Shown piece after piece: positions 1 through 8,552 of a stretch of 64,000 nt of DNA (position 1 is its first letter; each line of letters starts with the position of its first letter). This stretch comes from JABFRG01 sp038210445 (GTDB lineage Bacteria; Myxococcota_A; Polyangia; Polyangiales; Polyangiaceae), in NCBI GenBank assembly GCA_038210445.1, contig JBBQWQ010000015.1, positions 1 to 64,000 of the forward strand, in the 5' to 3' direction. The position numbers were made by a program, and so were the translations under genes. The notes beneath the pieces were generated by a model. The model had not been told where the DNA came from. It did no database searches and was given only the letters and a program-made list of their open reading frames with translations.

Positions 1-58
1 GCTCTCGCAGCGGGGCGCTCGGGCGCTGCTCGACGTACACGCGCAGATCGAGCGCGCC

Positions 59-904
59 ATGGATCCTTCGCCGCCTCGAAGTCGTGGAACCGGGTCCACC
101 AAGGGCCTGGGCTTCGAGCTCGCCCGGAGCTTTCTCGCGCGTGGATGCGGCGTGACCCTCTCTGGCCGCGACGAGCAGGCGCTCACGCGGGCCCTCGCCA
201 CGCTCCGGCGGGAGCACGGGATCGATCGGGTGGCCGGGATTTCCGGCGACGTCACCTTGCGGGCCGACGTGGAGGCCCTGTGGGCGCGCGCGGCGTCGGC
301 GTTCGGGCGGGTCGACGTGTGGATCAACAACGCCGGCACCACCAACCCGCAAGTGCCCTTCGCCGACCAAGACGCCTCGGACATCTGCGCGGTGGTGGGC
401 ACCAACCTCGCCGGCACCATGCTCGGCTCGTGGGTGGCGATCCGCGGCATGCGCGCCCAGGGATTCGGTGCACTCTACAACATGGAGGGCTACGGCAGCG
501 ACGGAAGCCGGCAGCCGTCGACCTACGGCAGCACCAAGGTGGCAGTGCGCTATCTGACGCGCTCGCTAGCCGCCGAGCTTCGCGACACGCCCATCGTGGT
601 GGGCGCGCTGAGCCCCGGCGTGGTGATCACCGATCTGCTGCTCGACGTGTACGCCCGCGGCGCGCCCGAGAACTGGCGGCGCGCCCGGCGCATCTTCCAG
701 TTCATCGCCGATCGCACCGAGACGGTCGCGCCCTGGTTGGCCGATGCGGTGCTGGCCAACCAGAAGACATGCCGCACTACCACCGGCGCAAGCTGCTCCC
801 GAGTGACCGCCAGTGCGCTGCACGAAGCGCAGCGCGCACACCGTGGACGCCGAAACGAGGCGCCCGGTGCGAAAGCACGCCTGGCGAGGCGCACCGTAGA
901 ATAA
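59..904 (+). CDS. Short-chain dehydrogenase/reductase, probably frame-damaged
   Basis: NAD(P)-dependent SDR resembling the chlorophyll b reductase-like branch. Visible are the cofactor motif TGSTKGLG (residues 11-18), NNAGT (90-94), NMEGYGSDG (141-149) and the catalytic Tyr156-x3-Lys160 in YGSTK. The hydrophobic first beta strand that should precede TGSTKG is missing. Residues 2-10 are Pro/Arg-rich, while another frame at 78-86 reads E-V-V, which would fit if one base were lost near 86-89. After residue about 240 the C-terminus turns Arg/Ala-rich and no longer resembles the family. The frame is open to the left edge of the window. It is either a decaying gene or carries sequence errors; the substrate is unknown. 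Confidence 0.6.
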   Translation: MDPSPPRSRGTGSTKGLGFELARSFLARGCGVTLSGRDEQALTRALATLRREHGIDRVAGISGDVTLRADVEALWARAASAFGRVDVWINNAGTTNPQVPFADQDASDICAVVGTNLAGTMLGSWVAIRGMRAQGFGALYNMEGYGSDGSRQPSTYGSTKVAVRYLTRSLAAELRDTPIVVGALSPGVVITDLLLDVYARGAPENWRRARRIFQFIADRTETVAPWLADAVLANQKTCRTTTGASCSRVTASALHEAQRAHRGRRNEAPGAKARLARRTVE

Positions 905-932
905 GCGCGCGGAAGGTACAGTCCTAAGGGGC

Positions 933-2186
933 ATGAACGTACGCGCTCCGTGGACGACGACCGCATTGGCATTGCTCGCCCTGCAGATGGCATGCAGCTC
1001 ATCCGCCACCACGCCCGACCCCACGCCCACGCCCACGCCGGTGGCCGACGGGGGCCAAGAGCCCGATGGCGCAGCGCCCGACGACGCCGGACCGAAGCCG
1101 GTGCGCGACGCCGGGCCAGGCGACGCCACCGTTCCCACCACCTCGTTCAAGAACGCCTCGACCATCGCCGCGTCCAAGTCGTTCACCTGCGCGCTCACCA
1201 CCGCTGGCGGCGTCAAGTGTTGGGGCGACAACACCTTCGGGCAGCTGGGCAACGGTACGTCGGGCGCCGCAACCTCCAGCCTGGTCCCGGTAGCCGTCAC
1301 CGGCCTCGCCAACGTGGTCTCGGTGGTCGCCGGGCAGGCGCATGCTTGCGCGCTCACCCGCAGCGGCGGCGTCAAGTGCTGGGGCAGCAACCAGGATGGT
1401 CAGCGCGGCAACGGCAGCAACAGCGAGCCCAACGGGCCCACCGACGCGGTGGGCCTCGGCAGCGGGGTAGAGGCCATCTCCGCCGGCTCGCTCCACACCT
1501 GCGCGGTGCTGCGCGGCGGCGCGCTCAAGTGCTGGGGTACCAACACCAGCGGCGAGATCGCCAAGACCGGCTTCAGCTTCTATTCCACCCCGCAAGACGT
1601 CACCGGCATCGCGCCGGTTGCATCGCTGAGCGCGGCCAACACCTTCAACTGCATCGCCGCCACCACCGGAAGCGCCTCGTGCTGGGGCAGCAACAGCAAC
1701 GGTAACCTCGGCATCGGCGGAACCGACCCTACCCGCACGCCCACCGCGGTGTTCCAGATGACCACTGCGCTCACCATCTCGGGCGGCGGCTACCACGCGT
1801 GCGCCGTGCTCCAGGGCGGCGAGGTCAAGTGCTGGGGCAACACGCCGCAGCTGGGCTTCGCGTCCACGGCCCCTCGCTACACGTATCCGGTCTCGGTGCC
1901 TTCGCTGGAGAGCGGCGTGCTCGCCGTGAGCGCCGGCGCCACCCACACCTGCGCGCGCAAGGCCGACGGCACCGTTGCCTGCTGGGGCGTGCTCAACGGC
2001 ACCAAGATCGCCAGCGCCACCGCGGTCGCGGGACTGGCGGGAGTCACCGACCTGAGCTCCGGCACTGACTTGTCGTGCGCCCGCACATCGGCCGGCGTTT
2101 CCTGCTGGGGAAAGAACGATCAGGGCCAGCTGGGCGACCAGACCCAGACCCCCAGCGACGCACCGGTGGCGGTGCTCGGCCTGTAG
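933..2186 (+). CDS. RCC1-repeat lipoprotein
   Basis: Predicted secreted lipoprotein of 417 residues. The signal peptide ends in the lipobox LQMAC, followed by a Thr/Pro and Asp/Ala/Gly spacer (about 22-70). The rest is about seven RCC1-type repeats of roughly 50 residues. Each has a Cys before the blade centre and a C-W-G, as in GGVKCWGDNTFGQLGNG, together predicting a disulfide-stabilised seven-blade propeller. RCC1 propellers bind proteins or DNA in eukaryotes; in myxobacteria exported versions are common and uncharacterised. It begins 28 bases after the SDR and its end meets the next, convergent gene. Confidence 0.9.
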   Translation: MNVRAPWTTTALALLALQMACSSSATTPDPTPTPTPVADGGQEPDGAAPDDAGPKPVRDAGPGDATVPTTSFKNASTIAASKSFTCALTTAGGVKCWGDNTFGQLGNGTSGAATSSLVPVAVTGLANVVSVVAGQAHACALTRSGGVKCWGSNQDGQRGNGSNSEPNGPTDAVGLGSGVEAISAGSLHTCAVLRGGALKCWGTNTSGEIAKTGFSFYSTPQDVTGIAPVASLSAANTFNCIAATTGSASCWGSNSNGNLGIGGTDPTRTPTAVFQMTTALTISGGGYHACAVLQGGEVKCWGNTPQLGFASTAPRYTYPVSVPSLESGVLAVSAGATHTCARKADGTVACWGVLNGTKIASATAVAGLAGVTDLSSGTDLSCARTSAGVSCWGKNDQGQLGDQTQTPSDAPVAVLGL

Positions 2187-2189
2187 TCT

Positions 2190-2639
2190 CTAGCGCAGCT
2201 GGTCCATGCGGACGCGATACGTCTCGCCGCGGAACACCACCCACGCCTCTTCCAGATTCGCGAGCTGGGCGTTGTCGGCGGTGAAGTCGAACCACGCGGT
2301 GCCGCCGCCGCTGAGGGTGGATCCCACGGCCGGGGCGGCCGATGCCGCGCGCACCGAAAGCTCGCGTCCTTGGGCTCGCACGTGCAGCTCGACGTCGCGG
2401 TAGTCGAGGTGCTCGGCGTCGGAGACCGTGACGTTGAACACCAGCATGGGCGCCTTCGTTTCGCCATTGCGCAGCGAGAGCGAGCCCCAGGTGCCCCCGA
2501 TGCGCACCACCGGCGACTCGAGATCGCCGGCCAACATCGAGGGCGCGACCCCCGTGCTCACGCGGGCAGAGGGAGGCGGATACGGGGCGAAGCCCACCAC
2601 GAGCGAGAGGCCCAAGAAGAGGAAGAGACGAGGGGTCAT
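2190..2639 (-). CDS. Secreted hypothetical protein
   Basis: 149-residue protein with an N-terminal signal peptide (MTPRLFLFLGLSLVVGFA) and no lipobox Cys. The mature part looks all-beta, with alternating hydrophobic residues and phrases such as VVRIGGTWGSLSLRNG, compatible with a single Ig-like or jelly-roll domain. I do not recognise the family. It converges on the RCC1 lipoprotein with a 3-base gap and lies 52 bases downstream of the M20 amidohydrolase on the same strand, so it may be co-transcribed with it. Confidence 0.7.
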   Translation of the reverse strand: MTPRLFLFLGLSLVVGFAPYPPPSARVSTGVAPSMLAGDLESPVVRIGGTWGSLSLRNGETKAPMLVFNVTVSDAEHLDYRDVELHVRAQGRELSVRAASAAPAVGSTLSGGGTAWFDFTADNAQLANLEEAWVVFRGETYRVRMDQLR

Positions 2640-2691
2640 GCCCTTCCTACGGCGGGGCCGGCGGAAGGGTCCATCCGCCGGCGCGATTCGC

Positions 2692-3963
2692 TCAACCCTT
2701 GCGCGATGCGACCTTGGCGCGGTCGAGCATGGCGTGAAGGAGCACGTTGCAGCCGGCCTCCAGGTGCTCGGGCTTGGCGTCCTCGATCTCGTTGTGGCTA
2801 ATGCCGTCTTTGCACGGGACGAAGATCATGCCGGCCGGCGCCAGTCGCGCCATGTACACCGCATCGTGGCCTGCGCCCGACACCGCCTCCATGGTGGAGT
2901 AGCCGAAGGTCTTGGCGGCCTTGGCCACTGCCTCGATGCAGCCCTTCTCGAAGGGGCAGGGCGGAAAATACGATACCTGCTCGAGGCCGATCTCCAGACC
3001 CGACTCCTTCGAGGTCTTCTCGATGAAGGCGCGGATCTCCTTGTCCATGGTGTCGAGGCGCTCGCTATCGACGTTGCGAAGGTCGATGGAGAACTTCACC
3101 GTGCCGGGGATGACGTTGCGGCTGTTGGGGTGCACCTGCACGAAGCCCACGGTGCCGCGGCCATAGGGCGGGTAGCGGTGGGCGATGGCCACAGTCTCTT
3201 GCATGATGCGCGTGGCCACCTGAAGCGCGTCCTTGCGCAGCGCCATGGGGGTGGGGCCGGCGTGCGCCTCCATGCCCTTCACCACGCAGTCGTACCAGCG
3301 GAGCCCGAGCACGCCAGTGACCACGCCGATGGTCTTGTCGGCATCCTCCAGCACGGGTCCTTGCTCGATGTGCGCCTCGAAGTAGGCGCCCATGGGGTGC
3401 TTGCCCGGCTCCTCGGTGCCCACGTAGCCGATGCGCTCCAGCTCTTCTTTCACCGTCTTGCCCGCGACGTCCTTTGCAGCATACACGGATTCCAGGGAGA
3501 AGGCGCCGGCGAACACCCCGGAGCCCATCATGACGGGCACGAAGCGCGAGCCCTCTTCGTTGGTCCAGAAGATGACCTCGAGCGGGGCCTCGGTCTCGAT
3601 GCCGCGATCGTTGAGCGTGCGCACCACTTCGAGCCCCGAGAGAACGCCGTAGTTGCCGTCGAACTTCCCGCCGGTGGGCTGGGTGTCGATGTGGCTGCCG
3701 CAGGCGATGGGCGGGAGCGTATCGCTTCGCCCCTTGCGGCGCATGAACACGTTGCCGATCTTGTCGGTGGTGATGGTGAGGCCAGCGGCCTTGCCCCAGG
3801 AGACAACGAGATCGCGCCCCTGCTTGTCGAGATCGGTGAGCGCCAGGCGGCACACGCCGCCCTTGGGCGTGGCGCCAATCTGCGCAAGCTCCATGAGCGA
3901 AGCCCAGAGCCGCGCCCCGTCGACTGCAATTTCGGTCCCGTCTCGCTTCACGACGTCGTTCAT
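2692..3963 (-). CDS. M20-family amidohydrolase (N-carbamoyl amino acid hydrolase / allantoate amidohydrolase type)
   Basis: Binuclear zinc or manganese amidohydrolase of the AllC/HyuC/beta-ureidopropionase group, cytosolic, 423 residues, the usual family length. Metal ligands are visible: His91 in GSHIDTQ, Asp102 in GGKFDGNYGV, Glu136-Glu137 in NEEGSRF, His198 in EAHIEQG and a C-terminal His in GISHNE. The dimerisation/lid domain lies between about 215 and 330. Members hydrolyse N-carbamoyl amino acids, N-carbamoyl-beta-alanine or allantoate in pyrimidine, hydantoin or purine breakdown. No dihydropyrimidinase, hydantoinase or allantoinase gene is nearby, so the substrate cannot be assigned. 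Confidence 0.93.
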   Translation of the reverse strand: MNDVVKRDGTEIAVDGARLWASLMELAQIGATPKGGVCRLALTDLDKQGRDLVVSWGKAAGLTITTDKIGNVFMRRKGRSDTLPPIACGSHIDTQPTGGKFDGNYGVLSGLEVVRTLNDRGIETEAPLEVIFWTNEEGSRFVPVMMGSGVFAGAFSLESVYAAKDVAGKTVKEELERIGYVGTEEPGKHPMGAYFEAHIEQGPVLEDADKTIGVVTGVLGLRWYDCVVKGMEAHAGPTPMALRKDALQVATRIMQETVAIAHRYPPYGRGTVGFVQVHPNSRNVIPGTVKFSIDLRNVDSERLDTMDKEIRAFIEKTSKESGLEIGLEQVSYFPPCPFEKGCIEAVAKAAKTFGYSTMEAVSGAGHDAVYMARLAPAGMIFVPCKDGISHNEIEDAKPEHLEAGCNVLLHAMLDRAKVASRKG

Positions 3964-4049
3964 GGCGCGGATCCTTTCAGAAAGGCGCGATGGTAGATCG
4001 GAAGCGCAAGCTCCGGAAGCGCATCGGGCACATGGCGCAGCGCGTCAGC

Positions 4050-4496
4050 TCACTCCTGGGCGTGAAGCGATTCGTAGACCGTCGCCCGAAGGTCGTCGGC
4101 CTGACCCTCCAGCCCCAGCGCGGTGGCCAGCGCGGCTTGAAACGCCTCCTCCTGCGGATTGGTGGAGAGGTCGGAGAGGGTCATGGCGAACGCCAGCGAG
4201 AACGCCGTCAGTCGCTCACCCTTGGTGGTGAGCTTGGCGGCGGCCTCCTGCAGGCGCTCCAGGCGCGTCTTGCCCCGCACTTCGGTGTATTCTGCAATCT
4301 TCGCCTCGGCGTTCTCGACCCCCAGCGCCGTCGCCACCTTCTGCAGTTGCGCAGACTCGTCGGGCCCCACTTCGCCGTCGACCGACGCCGCCAGGAACAC
4401 CACCTCGAACACCGCGGCGGCATCGGGCGCCTGCGCGGAATCGCGGTAGCTGGTGGAGGCGAGAAAGTCGGGCGTGAGCAGCGGCGTGAGATCCAT
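4050..4496 (-). CDS. TerB-like helical protein
   Basis: 148-residue soluble, all-helical acidic protein. The segment VFEVVFLAASVDGEVGPDE followed by a helix with L-x-K-V-A resembles the core of TerB/DjlA-type domains (an acidic D-G-x-(V/I)-x-x-x-E loop between helices). TerB domains are linked to tellurite resistance and stress scaffolds and may bind divalent metal. The ATG at 4496 (MDLTP) is preferred over an in-frame codon 12 bases upstream because the extra residues look non-coding. No other ter genes are present. Confidence 0.6.
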   Translation of the reverse strand: MDLTPLLTPDFLASTSYRDSAQAPDAAAVFEVVFLAASVDGEVGPDESAQLQKVATALGVENAEAKIAEYTEVRGKTRLERLQEAAAKLTTKGERLTAFSLAFAMTLSDLSTNPQEEAFQAALATALGLEGQADDLRATVYESLHAQE

Positions 4497-4539
4497 GGCC
4501 CGGCACACTACGGCCCAACGGCCTGCCGCGTAAAGCGCG

Positions 4540-5550
4540 CTACTTGGGCTGGGGGGCGATGACTGGCGCCGAGGTGGTGACGCCGGCGCCAGCGAACTTG
4601 GTGCCGGTGATGGTGCTCACCAGGCAGGCCGACGAATCCGAGGTGCGGATCTCGACGATCTCGCCGGCCCGAGAGAACCCGAAGACCTTCTCCTGGTAGG
4701 CGGCGATGCCATAGAGGCTGCCAAACTCCTTGGGCGAAGCGGCGTTGCCGCACCAGCTGCCCTTGTTGATGGTGCCGCGCACGCCCTTGAGCACACTCTG
4801 GGTGCCGGGCTTGACGGCGGCCACGTTGACCTCGATGAGGGTGTCGACCGGCGAGCAGGCGCCGTTCTTGGGGCAGGTTCGCACGGTGGCGAAGCCGATG
4901 GGGTTGCCCTTGTTGGCCAGGAACACCACGTCGCCCGAGAGCTGGAACGCCTCGCCTTTGGAATCTTTGCCGAGGGTGCCCACTTGGGTGGTGCGGCCGG
5001 TGTTCGCGTCGACCTGGTAGAGCTCGCCCGCCACGTTGACGGCGATGAGCACTTCTTCCTTGGCCACGGTGTTCTCGGGCGCCACCGTGAGTCCGTAGAA
5101 GCGCGAGCCGGTGGGCAGCGTCCAGGTGTCGTCGCAGTGCACCTTGCCGGTCTGGAGCGAGAGCGGATACGCGGCCGTCTGGCTCACGCCGTAGATCTTC
5201 CCGGCCTTGGTGACGCCGATGTCGGTCATGGCGTCGCCGCCGCTGCCCGAGACGCAGTCGAAATCGCCCAGCGCGACCGGCGCCGCGTTGACGTTCTCGG
5301 GGTCGAGCTCGAAGAGCGACGTGTCGGTGTGCGCGTAGAGGAGCGTCTTCTCCGGCTTGCTGGCGTCTTCCTTGGGCAGGCCCGACGAGCCTCCGAAGCC
5401 GGAGCTCTGCCCGGAAGAGCCGCCGTCGCCGGCGCCCCCGTCGGCATCGGTGTCGAAGCCCGTTCCGCTGGCGGCGCAGCCGGCGACGAGGACGAGCGCG
5501 TAGGCGCGCAGAAGCTTGGTGCTCACGAAAAGGGACGCAGGTGTACGCAT
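4540..5550 (-). CDS. Propeller-like lipoprotein
   Basis: 336-residue lipoprotein. The signal peptide ends at LVAGC (Cys25), followed by a Gly/Ser/Asp-rich spacer. The mature part alternates phrases such as LLYAHTDTSLFELDPE, YGVSQTAAYPL, YGLTVAPEN and LYQVDANTGRTTQVG. These look like the blades of a WD/PQQ-type beta propeller in which recorded values are compared (each blade ends in a tight turn with D-x-N-T-G). Several Cys residues (CVSGSGG, CDDTW, CPKNGAC) may form disulfides. No catalytic motif is seen; a binding role is inferred. It stands 43 bases upstream of the TerB-like gene on the same strand. Confidence 0.75.
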   Translation of the reverse strand: MRTPASLFVSTKLLRAYALVLVAGCAASGTGFDTDADGGAGDGGSSGQSSGFGGSSGLPKEDASKPEKTLLYAHTDTSLFELDPENVNAAPVALGDFDCVSGSGGDAMTDIGVTKAGKIYGVSQTAAYPLSLQTGKVHCDDTWTLPTGSRFYGLTVAPENTVAKEEVLIAVNVAGELYQVDANTGRTTQVGTLGKDSKGEAFQLSGDVVFLANKGNPIGFATVRTCPKNGACSPVDTLIEVNVAAVKPGTQSVLKGVRGTINKGSWCGNAASPKEFGSLYGIAAYQEKVFGFSRAGEIVEIRTSDSSACLVSTITGTKFAGAGVTTSAPVIAPQPK

Positions 5551-5691
5551 CGAGCGTGGGCTTTAACACACAAATCCGCTTCGGCCACCCGCGGCGTACC
5601 GGGTTGCACACATGTCACGCAGACGTCATGGCGCGTCAAGGCCGCGCGCAGAGCACCCGGCACGCCACCAAGGCGCGCAAAGCCCACCCGC

Positions 5692-6447
5692 TCATGCGAA
5701 AGGCTGCGCGAACTCGGTGACGAACGGCGCGTGATCGCTGGTGCCGACCTCGGCGCGAACGCTGGCGGCGCGGGCCTGCGTGGCGAGGTCTTCACTGGCC
5801 AGCACGTAGTCGATGCGCCAGCCCACGTTGCGCGGGCGGGCGGCTTTCCAGTAGGGCCACCAGGTGAACATCTTGTCGTTGTCGGGGTGCAAGGCGCGGC
5901 CGGTATCGACCAGGCCGGTGGAAAGCAAGCGGTCGAAGAGCACGCGCTCCTCCGGCCGTTGACCGATGGCGTCGGCCTTGCGTTGGGTCTTGTGGAGGTC
6001 GACGTCGCGGTGGGCGATGTTCAGATCGCCGGTGATGATGAGCGGTCTGCCGGCGGCGATGGTCTCCGCAGCCCAGGCGATCATCGCTTCGTAGAAGCGA
6101 AGCTTGGCCTCGTAGTCCTTGCCGCCGTTGGGCGCGTACACGCAGGCCACATGGGTCTTGCCAATCTCGGCCACCAACACCCGCGTCTCCATATCGAACG
6201 ACGGCACGTAAAAGCGCGGCGCCGGGAGCTCGTCGCGAACGTGAATGCTCACCCCGGAGTACCCGCCCTTCTGGCCATGCCAGTGGGTCGCGTAGCCGGG
6301 CAGGCTGCAGGTGTCGATCTCTACCTGTTCGGGCGAGGCCTTGATCTCCTGCAGGCAGAGAATCTCGGGCTTCTCTTGGAAGGCCCACATCGACACTTCT
6401 CTGCCCCGCGCCCGGATGCCGTTCACGTTGAACGTCGCGACTTTCAT
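5692..6447 (-). CDS. xthA: Exodeoxyribonuclease III (AP endonuclease)
   Basis: 251-residue Mg-dependent exonuclease/AP endonuclease of the EEP fold, acting in base-excision repair. The start MKVATFNVNGIR is canonical, which fixes the ATG at 6447 even though the frame is open further upstream. Catalytic residues are visible: Asn7, Glu34 in LQEIK, GDLNIAHRDVDL (Asp and Asn of the active site), GWRIDYVL and the final SDHAPF with the Asp-His pair. Length matches XthA. It is followed downstream by an intergenic gap of about 140 bases to the propeller-like lipoprotein. Confidence 0.96.
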   Translation of the reverse strand: MKVATFNVNGIRARGREVSMWAFQEKPEILCLQEIKASPEQVEIDTCSLPGYATHWHGQKGGYSGVSIHVRDELPAPRFYVPSFDMETRVLVAEIGKTHVACVYAPNGGKDYEAKLRFYEAMIAWAAETIAAGRPLIITGDLNIAHRDVDLHKTQRKADAIGQRPEERVLFDRLLSTGLVDTGRALHPDNDKMFTWWPYWKAARPRNVGWRIDYVLASEDLATQARAASVRAEVGTSDHAPFVTEFAQPFA

Positions 6448-6502
6448 CGCGGCGCACCATACACGCCCCTGAACGCCCGTAAAGAGCCGCGCAGCGGGTG
6501 GT

Positions 6503-6832
6503 TCAGTCGAGCAGCAGCTCCGCCAGCACGTATGGCTGCACGATGACGAAGCGAAAGCGCGGCTCCGCGGGCTGCGCGGTCCAAGCTGCGAGCTCCTCGG
6601 GCGTGGGCTTGCGCAAAAGCCCCTGGCCCACCCACAGCGCCACCACCGCGCTGCGGTTGGTGGCGATCGCCATCGCCACGTCGAGAAGCCGCAGCGACGG
6701 CGACACCACGAGCAGCGCGCCGCGGGCTGCATGCGGACGGAGGGCGGCAAAATCGGTGACGAGAGACTCGGCGGCGAGCTTGCTCTCGAGGTCTTCGGCC
6801 GCAGCTTCGCTCGACCCGTCGTTCGCGTTCAC
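6503..6832 (-). CDS. DUF2288 family protein
   Basis: 109-residue cytosolic protein of the DUF2288 type. It has the family pattern of an N-terminal helix, L-x-P-H-x-A-R-G-A-L-L-V-V (residues about 30-42), A-I-A-x-N-x-x-x-V-x-x-W-x-x-x-G-L-L-R-K and a C-terminal V-I-V-Q-P-Y-V-L-x-E. Function of the family is unknown. The GTG start at 6832 overlaps the TGA of the upstream lipoprotein gene (GTGA, 6829-6832), which decides the start and indicates translational coupling. It is odd for a cytosolic protein to be coupled to a lipoprotein. Confidence 0.8.
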   Translation of the reverse strand: MNANDGSSEAAAEDLESKLAAESLVTDFAALRPHAARGALLVVSPSLRLLDVAMAIATNRSAVVALWVGQGLLRKPTPEELAAWTAQPAEPRFRFVIVQPYVLAELLLD

Positions 6833-7986
6833 TTCAGCAGCCCTTTCAGCCAGAGCTCCATGGCGCGCTCGTCGTAGTTGGCCGAGGCGCTGCTCGAGGA
6901 GTCGGCGTCGTTGCAGCGCGGCCGGATGGCCATGAACGACTGGGTGGCGCGCTTCTTCGCGGTTCGGCGCTCGAACACCGTGACGGCTGCGTCGGTGAAC
7001 CACTGCTTGAGGCCGTCGCAGTAGCGAAAGGTGCGATTTTCGCCGAGCACCGCCACCAGGTCGACGTCGCGCGCCAGCTCCGCGCGGCCGAAGATGCGCG
7101 GCTTGTAGCCGGTGACGAACACGGCTTTATCTTCGCTGGCGCCGCCCGGATTCTCGCCTTCGAAGAGCACCGGCGCAGAGGCCGCCGACGCCAGATATGT
7201 GCCGAGCGGGTACTTCAAGGCGTTGGCCGAGAAGTTCATCTTGGTCGCGAGCTTTGTGCCGTCGGAGAACTCGAGCTCTAAGGGAATATCGAAGTTGCTC
7301 AAGGGATATTCCTTGAACACGTCTTCGAGCTTTACCTTGTTGTAGAAGGGAGAGAGCTCGGTGCTCACCGAAAGCAGGCGGGTGGTGGTACGCGCTTTCT
7401 GACCGCCGAAGTCGACGGTGGTCTCTGGTTCGATGTCGCGAAAATCCAAGCGAAACGTGGAGGCGTTCAAGGTGCCACTGCAGGCGCGACCGACGCACGA
7501 GATCTCGCGGGTGGCGGTTGCGTAGCGCACCAGCGGCTGGCGCTTGGCCATGACGGTGCCGGAGCCGTAGCGGTACTTCGACTTTCCCAGGCTGCCAGGC
7601 TTCATGCCGTCGGCGTACACATAGAGGTTCTTCTCGAGGACGTTCTCGGTCCACATCGGGATGATCAGCGTGGCCTTGCCGCTGGCATCGCTGCGTACCT
7701 TGTTGGAATACGAGCTTCCGGCGTAGCCGCCCACCGGCGCGGGCGGCCGCCCCAGCCCCGGCGTCGACGGACCACCGAGCGCGCTGGGCGGCGTGTCGGT
7801 TCCGCCGCCCGACGCGTAGACGTCGACGTTGGGCTCGGTCTGCACCTCGATGCGGATCTTCTCACGGCCGCCCTCTACCACCACTGTGGCGCTGGATCGG
7901 ACGTCGAGGGGCTTGGCCTTGCATCCCACGGCGAGAGCGGAAGCGAGCACGACGGTCAACAGAAGGGGACGGTTCACGGGCGCCAT
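6829..7986 (-). CDS. Lipoprotein of unknown function
   Basis: 385-residue lipoprotein. The signal peptide ends at LAVGC (about Cys22) and is followed by a beta-rich region (to about residue 60), a Gly/Pro-rich linker and a long mixed alpha/beta body. There is a Cys pair in ISCVGRACSG and further Cys residues near the C-terminus (RYCDGL, RPRCND), suggesting disulfides. The C-terminus (YDERAMELWLKGLLK) is amphipathic. The ATG at 7986 is chosen because it puts 20 residues before the lipobox; a start 27 bases upstream is possible. It is coupled to the DUF2288 gene by GTGA. No family recognised. Confidence 0.75.
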   Translation of the reverse strand: MAPVNRPLLLTVVLASALAVGCKAKPLDVRSSATVVVEGGREKIRIEVQTEPNVDVYASGGGTDTPPSALGGPSTPGLGRPPAPVGGYAGSSYSNKVRSDASGKATLIIPMWTENVLEKNLYVYADGMKPGSLGKSKYRYGSGTVMAKRQPLVRYATATREISCVGRACSGTLNASTFRLDFRDIEPETTVDFGGQKARTTTRLLSVSTELSPFYNKVKLEDVFKEYPLSNFDIPLELEFSDGTKLATKMNFSANALKYPLGTYLASAASAPVLFEGENPGGASEDKAVFVTGYKPRIFGRAELARDVDLVAVLGENRTFRYCDGLKQWFTDAAVTVFERRTAKKRATQSFMAIRPRCNDADSSSSASANYDERAMELWLKGLLK

Positions 7987-8154
7987 GGTTCTTCGGGAGG
8001 TGTGCGGTGTCAAACGTCACGACGCCAGCGGGCGCCGAAGGCGTTGTACGATCCCCGGCGGCAGCTTCTTCCCCCTCGAATTCATTGAGGAATCACCCAA
8101 AGCGAGCGTGAACGCTTGGGAAACCCGCAGAGCGAACGCACCATCGGATGTTCT

Positions 8155-8550
8155 GTGAACCACCGATTCGAAGTCTTTTACGATGGTGAGTGTCCCCTTT
8201 GCATGCGGGAGATTCGCATGCTCCGGCGACTCGATCGCAAGCAGCGAATTCTCTTCACCGACATCGCGGCCAAGGGCTTCGACGCCCACACCGTGGGCCT
8301 CACCCAGGAGCGCCTCATGGCGAAGATCCACGGGCGCATGCCCGACGGCAGCTTGGTGGAGGGCGTCGAGGTATTCCGCCAGCTCTACGCGGCGGTGGGC
8401 TTTGGGGTGCTGGTGGCGCTTACCCGCATCCCCGGTATCTCGCACCTCATGGACCTCGGCTACCACTGGTTCGCCGCCAACCGCCTGCGACTCACCGGCC
8501 GCTGCACCCCAGATAGCTGCGAAGTACACGAACCCAGCACACTGAACTGA
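8155..8550 (+). CDS. DCC-family thiol oxidoreductase-like protein (DUF393)
   Basis: 131-residue protein with the DUF393/DCC hallmark FYDGECPLC near the N-terminus (Asp-x-x-Cys-x-x-Cys), then a thioredoxin-like alpha/beta body including FTDIAA and a C-terminal hydrophobic helix region. Family members are predicted thiol-disulfide oxidoreductases; the substrate is unknown. The GTG at 8155 is chosen because the family normally has only a few residues before the YDGxCPLC motif; a TTG at 8116 would add 13 residues of non-conserved sequence. It ends two bases before the stop of the convergent membrane protein. Confidence 0.85.
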   Translation: MNHRFEVFYDGECPLCMREIRMLRRLDRKQRILFTDIAAKGFDAHTVGLTQERLMAKIHGRMPDGSLVEGVEVFRQLYAAVGFGVLVALTRIPGISHLMDLGYHWFAANRLRLTGRCTPDSCEVHEPSTLN

Positions 8551-8552
8551 GT

